From positions 62,001 to 126,000 of the forward strand of contig NZ_JWLD01000032.1 of assembly GCF_000813725.1 (NCBI RefSeq): 64,000 bases of DNA, read 5' to 3'. Origin of the DNA: Leisingera sp. ANG-Vp (GTDB lineage: Bacteria > Pseudomonadota > Alphaproteobacteria > Rhodobacterales > Rhodobacteraceae). Both the position numbers and the translations under genes were made by a program. The notes below the pieces were generated by a model. That model did no database searches. It saw only the letters and a program-made list of their open reading frames with translations, and was not told the DNA's origin. Of this stretch, positions 49,543-58,808 are shown one piece after another. How positions within the stretch are numbered: position 1 is the first letter of the stretch; every line of letters starts with the position of its first letter.

Positions 49543-51816
49543 ATGGAGACTGCGGACAGGAGCGGCACCGGCCCACTGGCCGGCTACTACAGGAAATACG
49601 GCTCACTTGAGCTGCTGCTGCGCTATGCCCGCGGCAGGGTCCGGCTGTTCTGGGGCCGCCAGCTGTTTATGGGCCTGGCCTTTGCGGTCCTTGGCCTGGT
49701 GGTGCCGCCGCTCTATGCAGTAGCAGCCTTTGCTGCCTCACTTGCCGGCGATGCCGTCGATTGCCTGGTGCTGCGCCGGGCGGATGCGCTGATCCGGGGC
49801 GGCATGTCAGAGGGCCGGCTGAGGCTGCTGACATCGCTGACGGCCTTTCTGCATGGCCTGTCCCTGTGTGCCGCTGCCTCGGCGCCGTTCTGGGTGGAGA
49901 TGCCCTCGCTGATGGCGCACACGCATAACGAGCCGCTGTTCACCATCGGCCTGCTGGCCGGGGCCGCGATCAACGCCGGGCTGGTGCTGCCTTACCATCC
50001 GCAGGCGGTCATCACCAAGCTGCTGACCTATGCTGCGCTGCCGGTTGGGTTCCTTGCGGTTGAGATCATCGAAACCCCTGTTTTGGCGCCGATGTACAAC
50101 TTGCACCTGACCGGGCTGGCGGTGCTCTATGCCTCCTATGGCTGGTTTCTGGCCTTTGTGATGCGCAACTTCGCCCGTACGCGCAGCAATGTGCTCGCGC
50201 AGGCTCTGCAGCAGCAGGAGCTGGAAGGCGCCTATGCCCGGCTGTCTGAGCAGCAGATGGAGGCCAAACGCCTGGCCTTGGTGGCAGAAAATGCCAGCGA
50301 CAGCGTCATGCTGATGGATCGCGAAGGACGTATCACCTGGGTCAACGACAGCTTTACCCGGCTCACCGGCTATACATCCGATGAAGCGCTGGGCCGGATG
50401 CCCGGCGACTTGCTGAACAGCGGTCAGACCGATCCCGCCACGATCCGGCAGCTGCAGGACTGCATCCGCTATGCCCGGCAGGTCCGGGTGGAAATCTGCA
50501 ACCGCCGCAAGGACGGGCAGCACATCTGGATTGAAACAAGCCAGGTGCCGATGCTGGACAGTAACGGAAAGCTGGAGACGCTGATCGCGGTGGAGCGGGA
50601 CATTTCCGCGGCCAAGGAGCATGCCAAGCAGCTGGAAGAGGCGCGCATCGCAGCTGAGGAAGGCGCCCGGGCCAAAGCCGACTTCCTCGCCACCATGAGT
50701 CATGAGATCCGCACCCCGATGAACGGCGTGATCGGCATGGCGCAGCTGCTGCGCGACAGCGGTTTGAACGAAGAGCAGGAGCTTTATGCCGGCGCCATTC
50801 TAAGCTCCGCCGATACCCTGCTGGCGCTGATCAATGATGTCCTGGATTTCTCCAAGATGGATGCAGGGGAGGTGACGCTCAGCCAGGCCAGCTTCGATCC
50901 GCGCGCATGTTTCACGGAGACGGTTCAGCTGCTGCAAGCAGAGGCAAAGGCCAAGGGGCTGGAGCTGATGCTCAGCATTGCGGATAATGTGCCCGGCGAG
51001 TTGCACGGCGATGACAGGCGGATCCGTCAGATTCTGATGAATCTGGCGGGCAATGCGATCAAATTCACTGACAAGGGGCAAGTGAAGATCGCGCTGGATG
51101 CCGAGTCCGCGGCGGCAGGGCATGATCTTGTATTTTCGGTCACCGACACCGGAATCGGCATCGCTGAGGACAAGCTTGATGCGGTGTTTGACCGGTTCTC
51201 GCAGGCGGACGCTGCCATCAGCCGCCGTTTCGGCGGCACCGGCCTGGGGCTTGCGATTTCCCGCCGCCTGGCTGAGGCGATGGGCGGCGGAATTACCGTG
51301 GTATCCGAAATGGGCCAGGGTTCATGCTTCACAGTACGGCTGCGCTTGCAGCTGCCCAAAGTGAAGCCTGACGATTGCGCCGGGGCCGCAGCCGCCACAG
51401 ACCCGCCGCTCGGCAGCACACCGGCAATGGGAGGGCTGCGGGTGCTGGTGGCCGAGGACAATGCGGTGAACCGGGTGCTGCTGGAAAAGTTCCTTCAATC
51501 CGCGCCAGTGGAGCTGGCCTTTGCCGAAAACGGCCTTGAGGCCGTGGCTCAGTTCGAAACCTTTGCGCCAGACATTATTCTGATGGACATGTCGATGCCG
51601 GAAATGGACGGGCTTGAAGCCACCCGTGTTATCCGCGGCTTGGCAGGTCCGCAGCCGGCCATTGTGGCGCTCACCGCAAATGCCTTCGATTCCGACCGCG
51701 AGGCCTGTCTGGCTGCCGGCATGGACGATTTCATGAGCAAACCGGTCAACCGGGGCAAGCTGCTGGATCTGCTGGGCAGTCTGGCACCGCAGGCGCAGAG
51801 CCGCCGCGCGGGTTGA
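49543..51816 (+). CDS. Membrane hybrid sensor histidine kinase (PAS-HisKA-HATPase-REC)
   Basis: A 757-residue kinase. Residues about 30-210 are membrane helices in an MASE-like sensor. A PAS domain follows (ASDSVMLMDREGRITWVNDS, about 245-360), then HisKA with the phospho-acceptor His in ATMSHEIRTPMNGVIGM, HATPase_c (NLAGNAIKFTD, DTGIGIAEDKL, GTGLGLAIS) and a C-terminal receiver (VLVAEDNAVNRVLL, phospho-Asp in IILMDMSMPEMDG, Lys in FMSKPVNRG). No separate output or Hpt gene is adjacent. ATG 49543 has GGAG upstream. Its place between pncA and pncB is unusual; a functional link to NAD salvage is only suggested by position. Confidence 0.9.
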   Translation: METADRSGTGPLAGYYRKYGSLELLLRYARGRVRLFWGRQLFMGLAFAVLGLVVPPLYAVAAFAASLAGDAVDCLVLRRADALIRGGMSEGRLRLLTSLTAFLHGLSLCAAASAPFWVEMPSLMAHTHNEPLFTIGLLAGAAINAGLVLPYHPQAVITKLLTYAALPVGFLAVEIIETPVLAPMYNLHLTGLAVLYASYGWFLAFVMRNFARTRSNVLAQALQQQELEGAYARLSEQQMEAKRLALVAENASDSVMLMDREGRITWVNDSFTRLTGYTSDEALGRMPGDLLNSGQTDPATIRQLQDCIRYARQVRVEICNRRKDGQHIWIETSQVPMLDSNGKLETLIAVERDISAAKEHAKQLEEARIAAEEGARAKADFLATMSHEIRTPMNGVIGMAQLLRDSGLNEEQELYAGAILSSADTLLALINDVLDFSKMDAGEVTLSQASFDPRACFTETVQLLQAEAKAKGLELMLSIADNVPGELHGDDRRIRQILMNLAGNAIKFTDKGQVKIALDAESAAAGHDLVFSVTDTGIGIAEDKLDAVFDRFSQADAAISRRFGGTGLGLAISRRLAEAMGGGITVVSEMGQGSCFTVRLRLQLPKVKPDDCAGAAAATDPPLGSTPAMGGLRVLVAEDNAVNRVLLEKFLQSAPVELAFAENGLEAVAQFETFAPDIILMDMSMPEMDGLEATRVIRGLAGPQPAIVALTANAFDSDREACLAAGMDDFMSKPVNRGKLLDLLGSLAPQAQSRRAG

Positions 51817-51879
51817 TTTCCTTTGCCCCTTCCGGCGGGCTATCCTATCAATCAGTGATCCTTAAGCACGAGGCCGCCG

Positions 51880-53169
51880 GTGGATATTGCAACCCGCGTC
51901 TACAATCACAAATGGAAGATCGATCCGATTGTCCGGTCGCTGATTGATACTGATTTTTATAAGCTTCTGATGTGCCAATCGGTGTTCCGCAACAAGCCGG
52001 ACACCACCGTCACCTTCTCGCTGATCAACCGGTCGTCGCATGTGCCGCTGGCGAAACTGATCGACGAAGGCGAATTGCGCGAGCAGCTGGACCATATCCG
52101 CTCGCTGTCTCTCAGCCGCGGCGAAAGCACCTGGCTGCGCGGCAATACCTTCTACGGCAAGCGGCAGATGTTCCGCCCGGACTTTATGGAGTGGTTCGAG
52201 GGTTTGCGCCTGCCGCCCTACCAGCTGGAGCGCAAGGGCGACCAGTACGAGCTGACCTTTGAGGGCAAATGGCACGAAGTCATGCTGTGGGAGATCCCGG
52301 CGCTGGCGGTGCTGATGGAGCTGCGCTCGCGCGCGGTGATCAACAGCATGGGCCGGTTCGAACTGCAGGTGCTCTATGCCCGGGCCATGACCCGGGTCTG
52401 GGAAAAGATTGAACGCTTGCGCGGCGTAGACGGGCTGACGATTGCTGATTTCGGCACCCGCCGCCGCCATTCTTTCCTGTGGCAGGACTGGTGCGTGCAG
52501 GCGATGATCGAGGGACTGGGGGAGAAGTTCACCGGCACTTCCAACTGCCTCATCGCGATGCGCCGCGAGGTGGAGGCGATCGGAACCAATGCCCATGAGC
52601 TGCCAATGGTCTATTCCGCGCTGGCGGAAGGGGACGAGGCGCTGGCGCAGGCGCCTTACGACGTTTTGTCTGATTGGCATGACGAGCATGAGGGCAACCT
52701 GCGCATCATCCTGCCGGACACCTATGGCACCAAGGGATTCCTCGACCGTGCCCCTGACTGGCTGGCTGGCTGGACCGGTATCCGCATTGACAGCGGCGAC
52801 CCGGCGAAAGGGGCCGAGGTGGCGATCAATTGGTGGAAGCAGCGCGGGGAAGACCCGGCCGGGAAGCGGGTGATTTTTTCCGACGGATTGGATGTGCAGC
52901 AGATCCAGGATCTTCACGCGCAGTTTTCGGGGCGCACCAAAGTCTCCTTTGGCTGGGGCACGCTGTTGACCAATGATTTCCGCGGGCTGGTGCCAGAGGA
53001 TGCGCTGGCGCCGTTTTCGCTGGTTTGCAAGGCGGTTGCCGCCAATGGCAGGCCGACCGTGAAACTGTCAGACAACCCGGAGAAGGCGATGGGGCCTGCG
53101 GAAGAGATCAAGCGCTACAAGAAAGTGTTCGGCGTTGGCGCGCAGGAGCGGCAGGCGGTTATCGTCTGA
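51880..53169 (+). CDS. pncB: Nicotinate phosphoribosyltransferase PncB
   Basis: A 429-residue enzyme that makes nicotinate mononucleotide from nicotinate, PRPP and ATP. The sequence has SLIDTDFYKLLMCQSVF at the N-terminus, RGNTFYG, then DFGTRRRHSFLWQDW near residue 190, GTSNCLIA, HELPMVYSAL with the phosphorylated-His region, and GIRIDSGDPAKGAEVA for phosphoribosyl binding. A GTG start at 51880. It closes the Preiss-Handler salvage route begun by PncA. Confidence 0.93.
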   Translation: MDIATRVYNHKWKIDPIVRSLIDTDFYKLLMCQSVFRNKPDTTVTFSLINRSSHVPLAKLIDEGELREQLDHIRSLSLSRGESTWLRGNTFYGKRQMFRPDFMEWFEGLRLPPYQLERKGDQYELTFEGKWHEVMLWEIPALAVLMELRSRAVINSMGRFELQVLYARAMTRVWEKIERLRGVDGLTIADFGTRRRHSFLWQDWCVQAMIEGLGEKFTGTSNCLIAMRREVEAIGTNAHELPMVYSALAEGDEALAQAPYDVLSDWHDEHEGNLRIILPDTYGTKGFLDRAPDWLAGWTGIRIDSGDPAKGAEVAINWWKQRGEDPAGKRVIFSDGLDVQQIQDLHAQFSGRTKVSFGWGTLLTNDFRGLVPEDALAPFSLVCKAVAANGRPTVKLSDNPEKAMGPAEEIKRYKKVFGVGAQERQAVIV

Positions 53170-53251
53170 GGTTTCTCCCGCGTTGCCAGCAGAAACGGGC
53201 CGCTCCCGCGCGTTGCCCCTGCTTTGGAAAAGCAGCGGCGCCCCTTGGGCC

Positions 53252-53282
53252 GGGCAGGCCGCGCCGAAGGCGCGGCCTGCCC
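53252..53282. terminator. Very strong hairpin between convergent pncB and aldehyde dehydrogenase genes
   Basis: GGGCAGGCCGCGCC (53252-53265) pairs perfectly with GGCGCGGCCTGCCC (53269-53282) around a GAA loop. There is no T-run. Such GC hairpins recur at convergent junctions in this window (also 39299-39321 and 59984-60013) and may be a repeated element acting as a terminator. Confidence 0.6.
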
Positions 53283-53330
53283 CCCGGGCGATGTGCAAAG
53301 CACAGCGCAACCCCTTCGGCGTCAGCCGGT

Positions 53331-54791
53331 TTACCCGTGATGGGCTGCCACTGTTTTCAGCTGTGAAAAGCCGTACAGTGCTTCAAACCCTTTTTCCCGC
53401 CCGTGGCCGGATTTTCCAATCCCGCCAAAGGGCAGCTCGACACCGCCGCCGGCCCCGTAGTTGTTGACGAACACCTGTCCCGCCCGCAGTTGTTTGGCCA
53501 GCCGCATCTGCCGGCCGCCGTCGCGGGTCCAGACGCTGGCGACGAGGCCGTAATCCGTGGCATTGGCAATCCGCAGCGCCTCGCCTTCGGTGTCAAAGGG
53601 GATCAGCACCTGCACCGGGCCAAAGATCTCTTCGCGCGCCAGAACATGATCCTCCGGCACATCGGCGAACAGGGTTGGACGCACATAGGCGCCGTTTTGC
53701 GGAGCGCCGCCCACGATGGCCCCCTGTGCCGCAACCGGCAATCCGGCCCCCTGTGCCAGATAGCTTTCCACGATCTGTTTCTGCCGGGGTGAGATCAGCG
53801 GTCCAAGCCGCAGATCCTCTGCCGCCGGCCCGACGGTCAGCGCGCGGTAAGCCTCTGCCATCCGCGCTTTCACCTCATCATACACCCCGCGCTGCACCAG
53901 AATGCGGGAGGAGGCAGAGCAGGTCTGGCCTGCATTCTGGATGCCTGCATTCACCAGAAACGGCAGCGCCGCGTCCAGATCAGCATCGTCGAACACCAGC
54001 TGCGGGGATTTGCCGCCCAGTTCCAGCGTCACCGGAACCACATTTGCGCCCGCCGCCTGCTGCACCAGGGCGCCGGTCCTGACCGATCCGGTAAAGGAGA
54101 TGTGCTGCACGCCTGGGTGCCCCGCCAGCGCCGCACCGGCCTCGGTGCCCAGGCCGGGCACCACATTCAAAGCGCCTGGGGGCAGTCCGGCTTCAATGGC
54201 GATACGGGCAAAAGCCAAGGCCGTCAGGCAGGCTTCTTCGGCCGGTTTCAGCACACAGGCATTGCCCATTGCCAGCGCTGCACCTACCGAGCGGCCGATG
54301 ATCTGCATCGGGTAGTTCCAGGGCACGATATGCCCCGTGACCCCATGCGGCTCGCGCAGGGTATAAACGGTGTACCCGTCGAGATAGGGAATGGTCTCCC
54401 CCATCACCTTGTCTGCTGCGCCGCCGTAGAACTCGCAGTAGCGCGCCAGCGCCACCGCATCGGCGCGCGCCTGAGTGAGCGGCTTGCCCACATCCATGGC
54501 TTCCAGCGCCGCCAGGTCTTCAACCCTCTCCAGCACCAGCTGTCCGATGCGGGTCAGGATGCGGCCGCGTTCCAAAGCCGTCATCTCGCCCCATTCACTC
54601 CCTAAGGCGGTGCTTGCCGCCGTGACCGCCGCGCTGATGTCTGCTTCGCCGCCGCGGGCGATCCGGCAGATTTCACTGCCATCCGAGGGGTTCATCAGCG
54701 GCAGGGTTTCGCCGCTGGCAGCAGGTCCCCATTCTCCGCCGATGAGGCAATGCGCGGGGTCGAACCAGAGGGGGGAGGTGTCAGTCATCAT
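53331..54791 (-). CDS. NAD(P)-dependent aldehyde dehydrogenase
   Basis: A 486-residue ALDH-superfamily enzyme. Key motifs: VPWNYPMQIIGRSVGAALA (Asn), LELGGKSPQLVFDDADLD (catalytic Glu), GQTCSASSRILVQ (nucleophilic Cys), then EEIFGPVQVLIPF. It oxidises an aldehyde to its acid; sequence style is close to the betaine/aminobutyraldehyde and aliphatic semialdehyde group. It ends the ABC transporter operon, overlapping the GNAT gene by a few bases. ATG 54791 or 54788 follows an AGGAG SD. With a deacetylase-family gene nearby, an amino-aldehyde from acyl-polyamine breakdown is a plausible substrate. Confidence 0.9.
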   Translation of the reverse strand: MMTDTSPLWFDPAHCLIGGEWGPAASGETLPLMNPSDGSEICRIARGGEADISAAVTAASTALGSEWGEMTALERGRILTRIGQLVLERVEDLAALEAMDVGKPLTQARADAVALARYCEFYGGAADKVMGETIPYLDGYTVYTLREPHGVTGHIVPWNYPMQIIGRSVGAALAMGNACVLKPAEEACLTALAFARIAIEAGLPPGALNVVPGLGTEAGAALAGHPGVQHISFTGSVRTGALVQQAAGANVVPVTLELGGKSPQLVFDDADLDAALPFLVNAGIQNAGQTCSASSRILVQRGVYDEVKARMAEAYRALTVGPAAEDLRLGPLISPRQKQIVESYLAQGAGLPVAAQGAIVGGAPQNGAYVRPTLFADVPEDHVLAREEIFGPVQVLIPFDTEGEALRIANATDYGLVASVWTRDGGRQMRLAKQLRAGQVFVNNYGAGGGVELPFGGIGKSGHGREKGFEALYGFSQLKTVAAHHG

Positions 54792-55254
54792 GCGCTCCTG
54801 CAATGTCGAAGCTGTAGCTTTTGATTTGATGTTCGGTGAAAGGCGCGCCTTCGCGCAAGTCCCGGATACCCGGCAGAATGCTGAGGCAGGTTCCCCAGAA
54901 GGCCACCGCCTCGCGCGAGGACTTAGACAGCCCCATGCGCCAGCGCCCAGGGAATTCCCGCAAGATCATTATGGCCGCCTGCTGGCCCCAGCCCTGGCGC
55001 CGGTGCTGCGGCAGGATGCAGAATTCTGACAGTTCGCGGCGGTCGTCAGGCAGGTTCAGCACAATGGCAAAGCCGATGCGCTGAGCATCCTTGCGGATCC
55101 AGAACGCCGTCACGTCCTTGCGGTGCAGCATCTGGCCTGCACGTTCCGTGGGATCAATAGCCGCCTGCGGAGCCACTTCGGCAAAATAGGGCGCCAGCGC
55201 TGCAGCAAAGAAGGCCTGCTCCCGCGGCATGATCAGCGCCAGCGACAGGGTCAT
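54781..55254 (-). CDS. GNAT-family N-acetyltransferase
   Basis: A 157-residue GNAT-fold protein. The acetyl-CoA pyrophosphate loop is visible as LSEFCILPQHRRQGWGQQAA (R-x2-G-x-G-type, residues about 85-105), followed by a C-terminal strand. Acceptor unknown. It overlaps the ABC ATPase gene (ATGA) and the aldehyde dehydrogenase gene, so it is fixed in a transport/catabolic operon, which suggests a small amine or peptide as acceptor. Confidence 0.8.
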   Translation of the reverse strand: MTLSLALIMPREQAFFAAALAPYFAEVAPQAAIDPTERAGQMLHRKDVTAFWIRKDAQRIGFAIVLNLPDDRRELSEFCILPQHRRQGWGQQAAIMILREFPGRWRMGLSKSSREAVAFWGTCLSILPGIRDLREGAPFTEHQIKSYSFDIAGAHDD

Positions 55255-56843
55255 GCGGCCCCCTGATCGAGATCGGGCAGCACTGGGGCGGCAGCAATCA
55301 GCTGCCGGGTGTAGGGGTGCTGCGGATTGCTGAACACGGTTTCAGTGTCTCCCTGTTCCACAATTTCGCCTTTCTGCATCACCAGGCAGCGGTCAGTGAT
55401 CGTGCGCACCACGCTCAGGTCGTGGCTGATGAACAGATAGGTGAGGGCATAAGCCTCGCACAGCTCTGCCAGCAGGTCGAGGATGCGGGCGCGGACCGAG
55501 ACATCCAGGGCTGAGACCGCCTCATCAAAGATGATCAGCTCTGGCCGGGTGATCAGCGCGCGGGCAATGGCGATCCGCTGGCGCTGGCCGCCGGAAAACT
55601 GATGGATGTATTTCTGCGCATCTCCGGGCTGCAGGCCAACAGCGGTGAGGGTTTCTGCAATCAGATCCACGCGGGCGCTTCCGGCTGGCGGGGTCTCCAG
55701 CGTGTGGAAGGGTTCGGTGATCAGCCGCTCCACCTTATGGCGCGGGTTGAAGCTGCCGTAAGGGTCCTGGAACACCACCTGCATCTTGCGGCGGATGCTT
55801 GGGACGGGGTGAGTCGTGACAGGCTCGCCATTGAGGCGAATCTCTCCGCCTTGAAGTGGCTCCAGCCCTAGAATCGCCCGTGTTAGGGTCGATTTTCCAC
55901 AGCCCGACTCACCAACCAGGCCAAGCCGCTCGCCGCGGTTCAGGATGAAGGACACACCGTTCACCGCACGGAAGGTTCCCGGTTTGGCGAACAGCGATGT
56001 GCGTGGGGTCCTGTAGTCCCGGATTGCTTCTTTGACCTCCAGCAGCGGTTCCGGCGGCGGCGGTTCCGGCAGCGCCACCTGATGGTTAGAGGCCGCAAAC
56101 AGCATCTGCGTGTAAGGGTGGCGCATATTGCGCAGCAGCCAGTCTGTGCGGCCGGTTTCCACCACTTCGCCATTGCGCATCACGACGATCCGGTCAGCCA
56201 AATCAGCCACCACCGCCAGGTCATGGGTGATGATCATCAGCCCCATGCCGTAGTCCTGCACCAGGTCCTTGAGCAGTTCCAGGATCTGCGCCTGGGTGGT
56301 CACGTCCAGTGCTGTGGTGGGCTCATCCGCAATCAGCAGCTTGGGGCGCAGGGCAATGGCCATGGCGATCACCACCCGCTGGCGCTGGCCGCCCGACAGC
56401 TCGTGCGGGTAGCGCGACAGCGGAAAGCGGTCGGCAGGCAGGCCGACCCGGTCCAGCACCTCCCGCGCCCGTGCTTCGGCTTGCGAGCGCGGCATCGCGC
56501 CATGGATCAGGATGGTCTCCATCACCTGTTCGCCAATGGTCTTGACCGGATTGAGCGCTGTCATTGGCTCCTGGAACACCATGCCAACGGACTGGCCGCG
56601 GATGGCGCACATCTGTGTTTCGCTTTGCTCCAGCAACTGGGTGCCGTCCAGCGTGATGTATCCTTTGGCCTGCGCCAGCTCTGGCAGCAGCCCCATCACT
56701 GCCAGCGCCGTCATCGACTTGCCTGAGCCGCTTTCCCCGGTGATGGCGACGATCTCGCCCGGATCGACATGAAAGGACACATCCTTCAGCACCGAAAAGG
56801 CGCCGATTGAGAGGGTCAGGCGGGTCACGTCCAGCAGCGTCAT
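55251..56843 (-). CDS. ABC transporter double ATPase (DppD-DppF fusion type)
   Basis: A 530-residue protein carrying two nucleotide-binding domains in one chain. The first has [36 protein letters not shown] and [14 protein letters not shown]. The second has [35 protein letters not shown] and [14 protein letters not shown]. Both include the C-terminal oligopeptide-type extension. It powers the two permeases encoded just upstream (four-base overlap). Substrate class: peptides, opines or other short amines, as for the Dpp/Opp family. Confidence 0.93.
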   Translation of the reverse strand: MTLLDVTRLTLSIGAFSVLKDVSFHVDPGEIVAITGESGSGKSMTALAVMGLLPELAQAKGYITLDGTQLLEQSETQMCAIRGQSVGMVFQEPMTALNPVKTIGEQVMETILIHGAMPRSQAEARAREVLDRVGLPADRFPLSRYPHELSGGQRQRVVIAMAIALRPKLLIADEPTTALDVTTQAQILELLKDLVQDYGMGLMIITHDLAVVADLADRIVVMRNGEVVETGRTDWLLRNMRHPYTQMLFAASNHQVALPEPPPPEPLLEVKEAIRDYRTPRTSLFAKPGTFRAVNGVSFILNRGERLGLVGESGCGKSTLTRAILGLEPLQGGEIRLNGEPVTTHPVPSIRRKMQVVFQDPYGSFNPRHKVERLITEPFHTLETPPAGSARVDLIAETLTAVGLQPGDAQKYIHQFSGGQRQRIAIARALITRPELIIFDEAVSALDVSVRARILDLLAELCEAYALTYLFISHDLSVVRTITDRCLVMQKGEIVEQGDTETVFSNPQHPYTRQLIAAAPVLPDLDQGAA

Positions 56844-57655
56844 GTCCGTGCCACCCGAAGCTTCGGGTCAAGATGATCGCGCAGCCCGTCGCCCAAGAGG
56901 TTCAGCCCCAGGACGGTCAGGATGATGGCTGAACCCGGTACCAGCGCCAGATGCGGGGCAAAGCTCACCATGGTTTGCGCATCGGCCAGCATCCGGCCCC
57001 AGCTGGGCGTGGGCGGCTGGGCGCCCAGTCCGACATAGGACAGCCCGGCCTCAGCCAGGATGCCCAATGAAAACTGAATGGTGCCCTGCACGATCAGCAG
57101 GTTCATCACATTGGGCAGGATATGCTCGGCAGAGATCCGCGCCGCGCCCTTGCCGGCAACCCGGGCGGCCAGGATGAACTCCCGCTCCCACAGGGAAAGC
57201 GCGGCACCGCGGGTAATACGGGCGAAGACGGGAATGTTGAAGATGCCGATGGCGATGATTGCGTTGACGGCACCGGGGCCCAGAATGGCGGTGATCAGGA
57301 TCGCGATCACCAGCGAGGGGAAGGCAAAGACGAGATCATTGCCGCGCATGATCAGCTCATCCAGCCAGGACCCCTTGCGGGCAGCGGCAGCAAGTCCCAG
57401 CGGCACGCCTGCGCCCATGCCGATGCCGACGGCCACCAGCGCCACTGCGATGGAGGTTCGGGCGCCGACCATGATCATCGACAGCAGGTCGCGGCCGAAA
57501 TGATCGGTGCCCAGCCAGTGCTGTGCGTTGGGCGTCTGCAGCTTGGCCGGGATGTTCATCGCTGAGTGGTCAAAAGGCGTCCAAAGGAACGAAACCGCTG
57601 CCGCCAGCAGCACCAGCGAGGATAACAGGCCGCCGAGAATCAGATTTCGGGTCAT
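56840..57655 (-). CDS. Dipeptide-type ABC permease (DppC-like)
   Basis: A 271-residue inner-membrane permease with about six helices. The N-terminal helix (LILGGLLSSLVLLAAAVSFL) is followed by the OppC segment LGTDHFGRDLLSMIMVGAR, the BPD-type EAA loop EREFILAARVAGKGAARIS, and WGRMLADAQTMVSFAPHL. ATG 57655 overlaps the partner permease stop by four bases; the frame open beyond that is an out-of-frame shadow of the DppB-like gene. Confidence 0.9.
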   Translation of the reverse strand: MTRNLILGGLLSSLVLLAAAVSFLWTPFDHSAMNIPAKLQTPNAQHWLGTDHFGRDLLSMIMVGARTSIAVALVAVGIGMGAGVPLGLAAAARKGSWLDELIMRGNDLVFAFPSLVIAILITAILGPGAVNAIIAIGIFNIPVFARITRGAALSLWEREFILAARVAGKGAARISAEHILPNVMNLLIVQGTIQFSLGILAEAGLSYVGLGAQPPTPSWGRMLADAQTMVSFAPHLALVPGSAIILTVLGLNLLGDGLRDHLDPKLRVART

Positions 57656-58599
57656 GTCCGGCTCCTCAGGCGCGGGTCGACCAGCGCATAGGCGAGATCG
57701 ACCAGGAAATTCACCGCAATCACCGCAAAGACCAGCAGCATCACCACCGATTCCACCACGATCAGATCGCGGGAAGATATTGCCTGGAACACAAGCCGCC
57801 CAAGGCCGGGCAGGTAGAAGACCTGCTCGATGATGATGGCGCCGGCCAGCAGGAAGGAGAATTGCAGCCCGATGATGGTCAGCACCGGGATCAGCGCATT
57901 CCTGACCCCGTGCCGCCACAGCGCCTGTCTCCGGGTCAGCCCTTTGGCGCGGGCAGTGCGGATGAAATCCTCGCCCAGGATGTCCAGCAGGGACGACCGC
58001 ATCACCCGCGTCAGGATTGCCGCCTGCGGCAGTGCCAGCGCAATGGCGGGCAGGGTGAGCGCGTGCAGCCCCGCCCCAAGCCCGGCCTCCCAGCCGGGAA
58101 ACCCGCCGGCCCCGAACCAGCGCAGGTTGATGGCAAAGATCAGCACCAGCATCATTGCGAACCAGAAGTTCGGCACCGCAACGCCCAGCTGCGTGGCGCC
58201 GGTCACCGCCATATCGCCAGCCTTGCCGCGGCGGGCAGCGGCATAGATGCCTGCGGGAAAGGCGATCAGGGTGGAGAGGGTCAGCGCGTAGACCGCCAGC
58301 GGCAGCGACACCCACAGCCGGTCTGCAATCATGCCGGCAACCGGCGTGCGGTAGGTGTAGGAGGTGCCGAAATCACCGCTCAGCATGCCGGTGACCCAGG
58401 CCAGGTAGCGGGCGGGTTTGCTCTGATCCAGCCCCAGCTCGGCCTTCAGCGCGGCGACAGTGTCGGCCTGTGCATTGACTCCGAGCATGAAGGACGCGGG
58501 ATCCCCGGGTGCCACCTCCACCACAAGGAAGATCACCAGCGAGGCAACAGCCAGGCTGAGGATCAGGGACAAGAGGCGTTTCAAGGCATAGCGCAGCAT
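57652..58599 (-). CDS. Dipeptide-type ABC permease (DppB-like)
   Basis: A 315-residue permease. The N-terminus MLRYALKRLLSLILSLAVAS and PGDPASFMLG are standard for OppB/DppB; the EAA loop is DFIRTARAKGLTRRQALWRH. It pairs with the DppC-like gene that follows. First gene of the (-) operon; its start at 58599 lies 209 bp from the divergent deacetylase-family gene. That gap shows no clear operator. Confidence 0.9.
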   Translation of the reverse strand: MLRYALKRLLSLILSLAVASLVIFLVVEVAPGDPASFMLGVNAQADTVAALKAELGLDQSKPARYLAWVTGMLSGDFGTSYTYRTPVAGMIADRLWVSLPLAVYALTLSTLIAFPAGIYAAARRGKAGDMAVTGATQLGVAVPNFWFAMMLVLIFAINLRWFGAGGFPGWEAGLGAGLHALTLPAIALALPQAAILTRVMRSSLLDILGEDFIRTARAKGLTRRQALWRHGVRNALIPVLTIIGLQFSFLLAGAIIIEQVFYLPGLGRLVFQAISSRDLIVVESVVMLLVFAVIAVNFLVDLAYALVDPRLRSRT

Positions 58600-58808
58600 C
58601 GCAATTACGTTAGGTCTGCGTAAAGCGGCGGTCCAGAGCAGAAGCGCTGGAACGTTGCGGACGCCGGGAAAAACCAAGTTGCGTCAGGGGGTTGATGCGT
58701 GCCGTCTGCGAGGGTGTGCGGATCGCGCGCAAACCGGTCCCGCCGTTGCGCTGAGGACGGCCAACTGGGCTCTTCCTTGCCGGGACGGGTGCGGGGTATC
58801 ACTGGCGC

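Noticed and set aside
57523-58623. A 366-codon frame opposite the DppB-like permease
   Set aside because: Shadow of an evident membrane permease; composition is basic and low-complexity.
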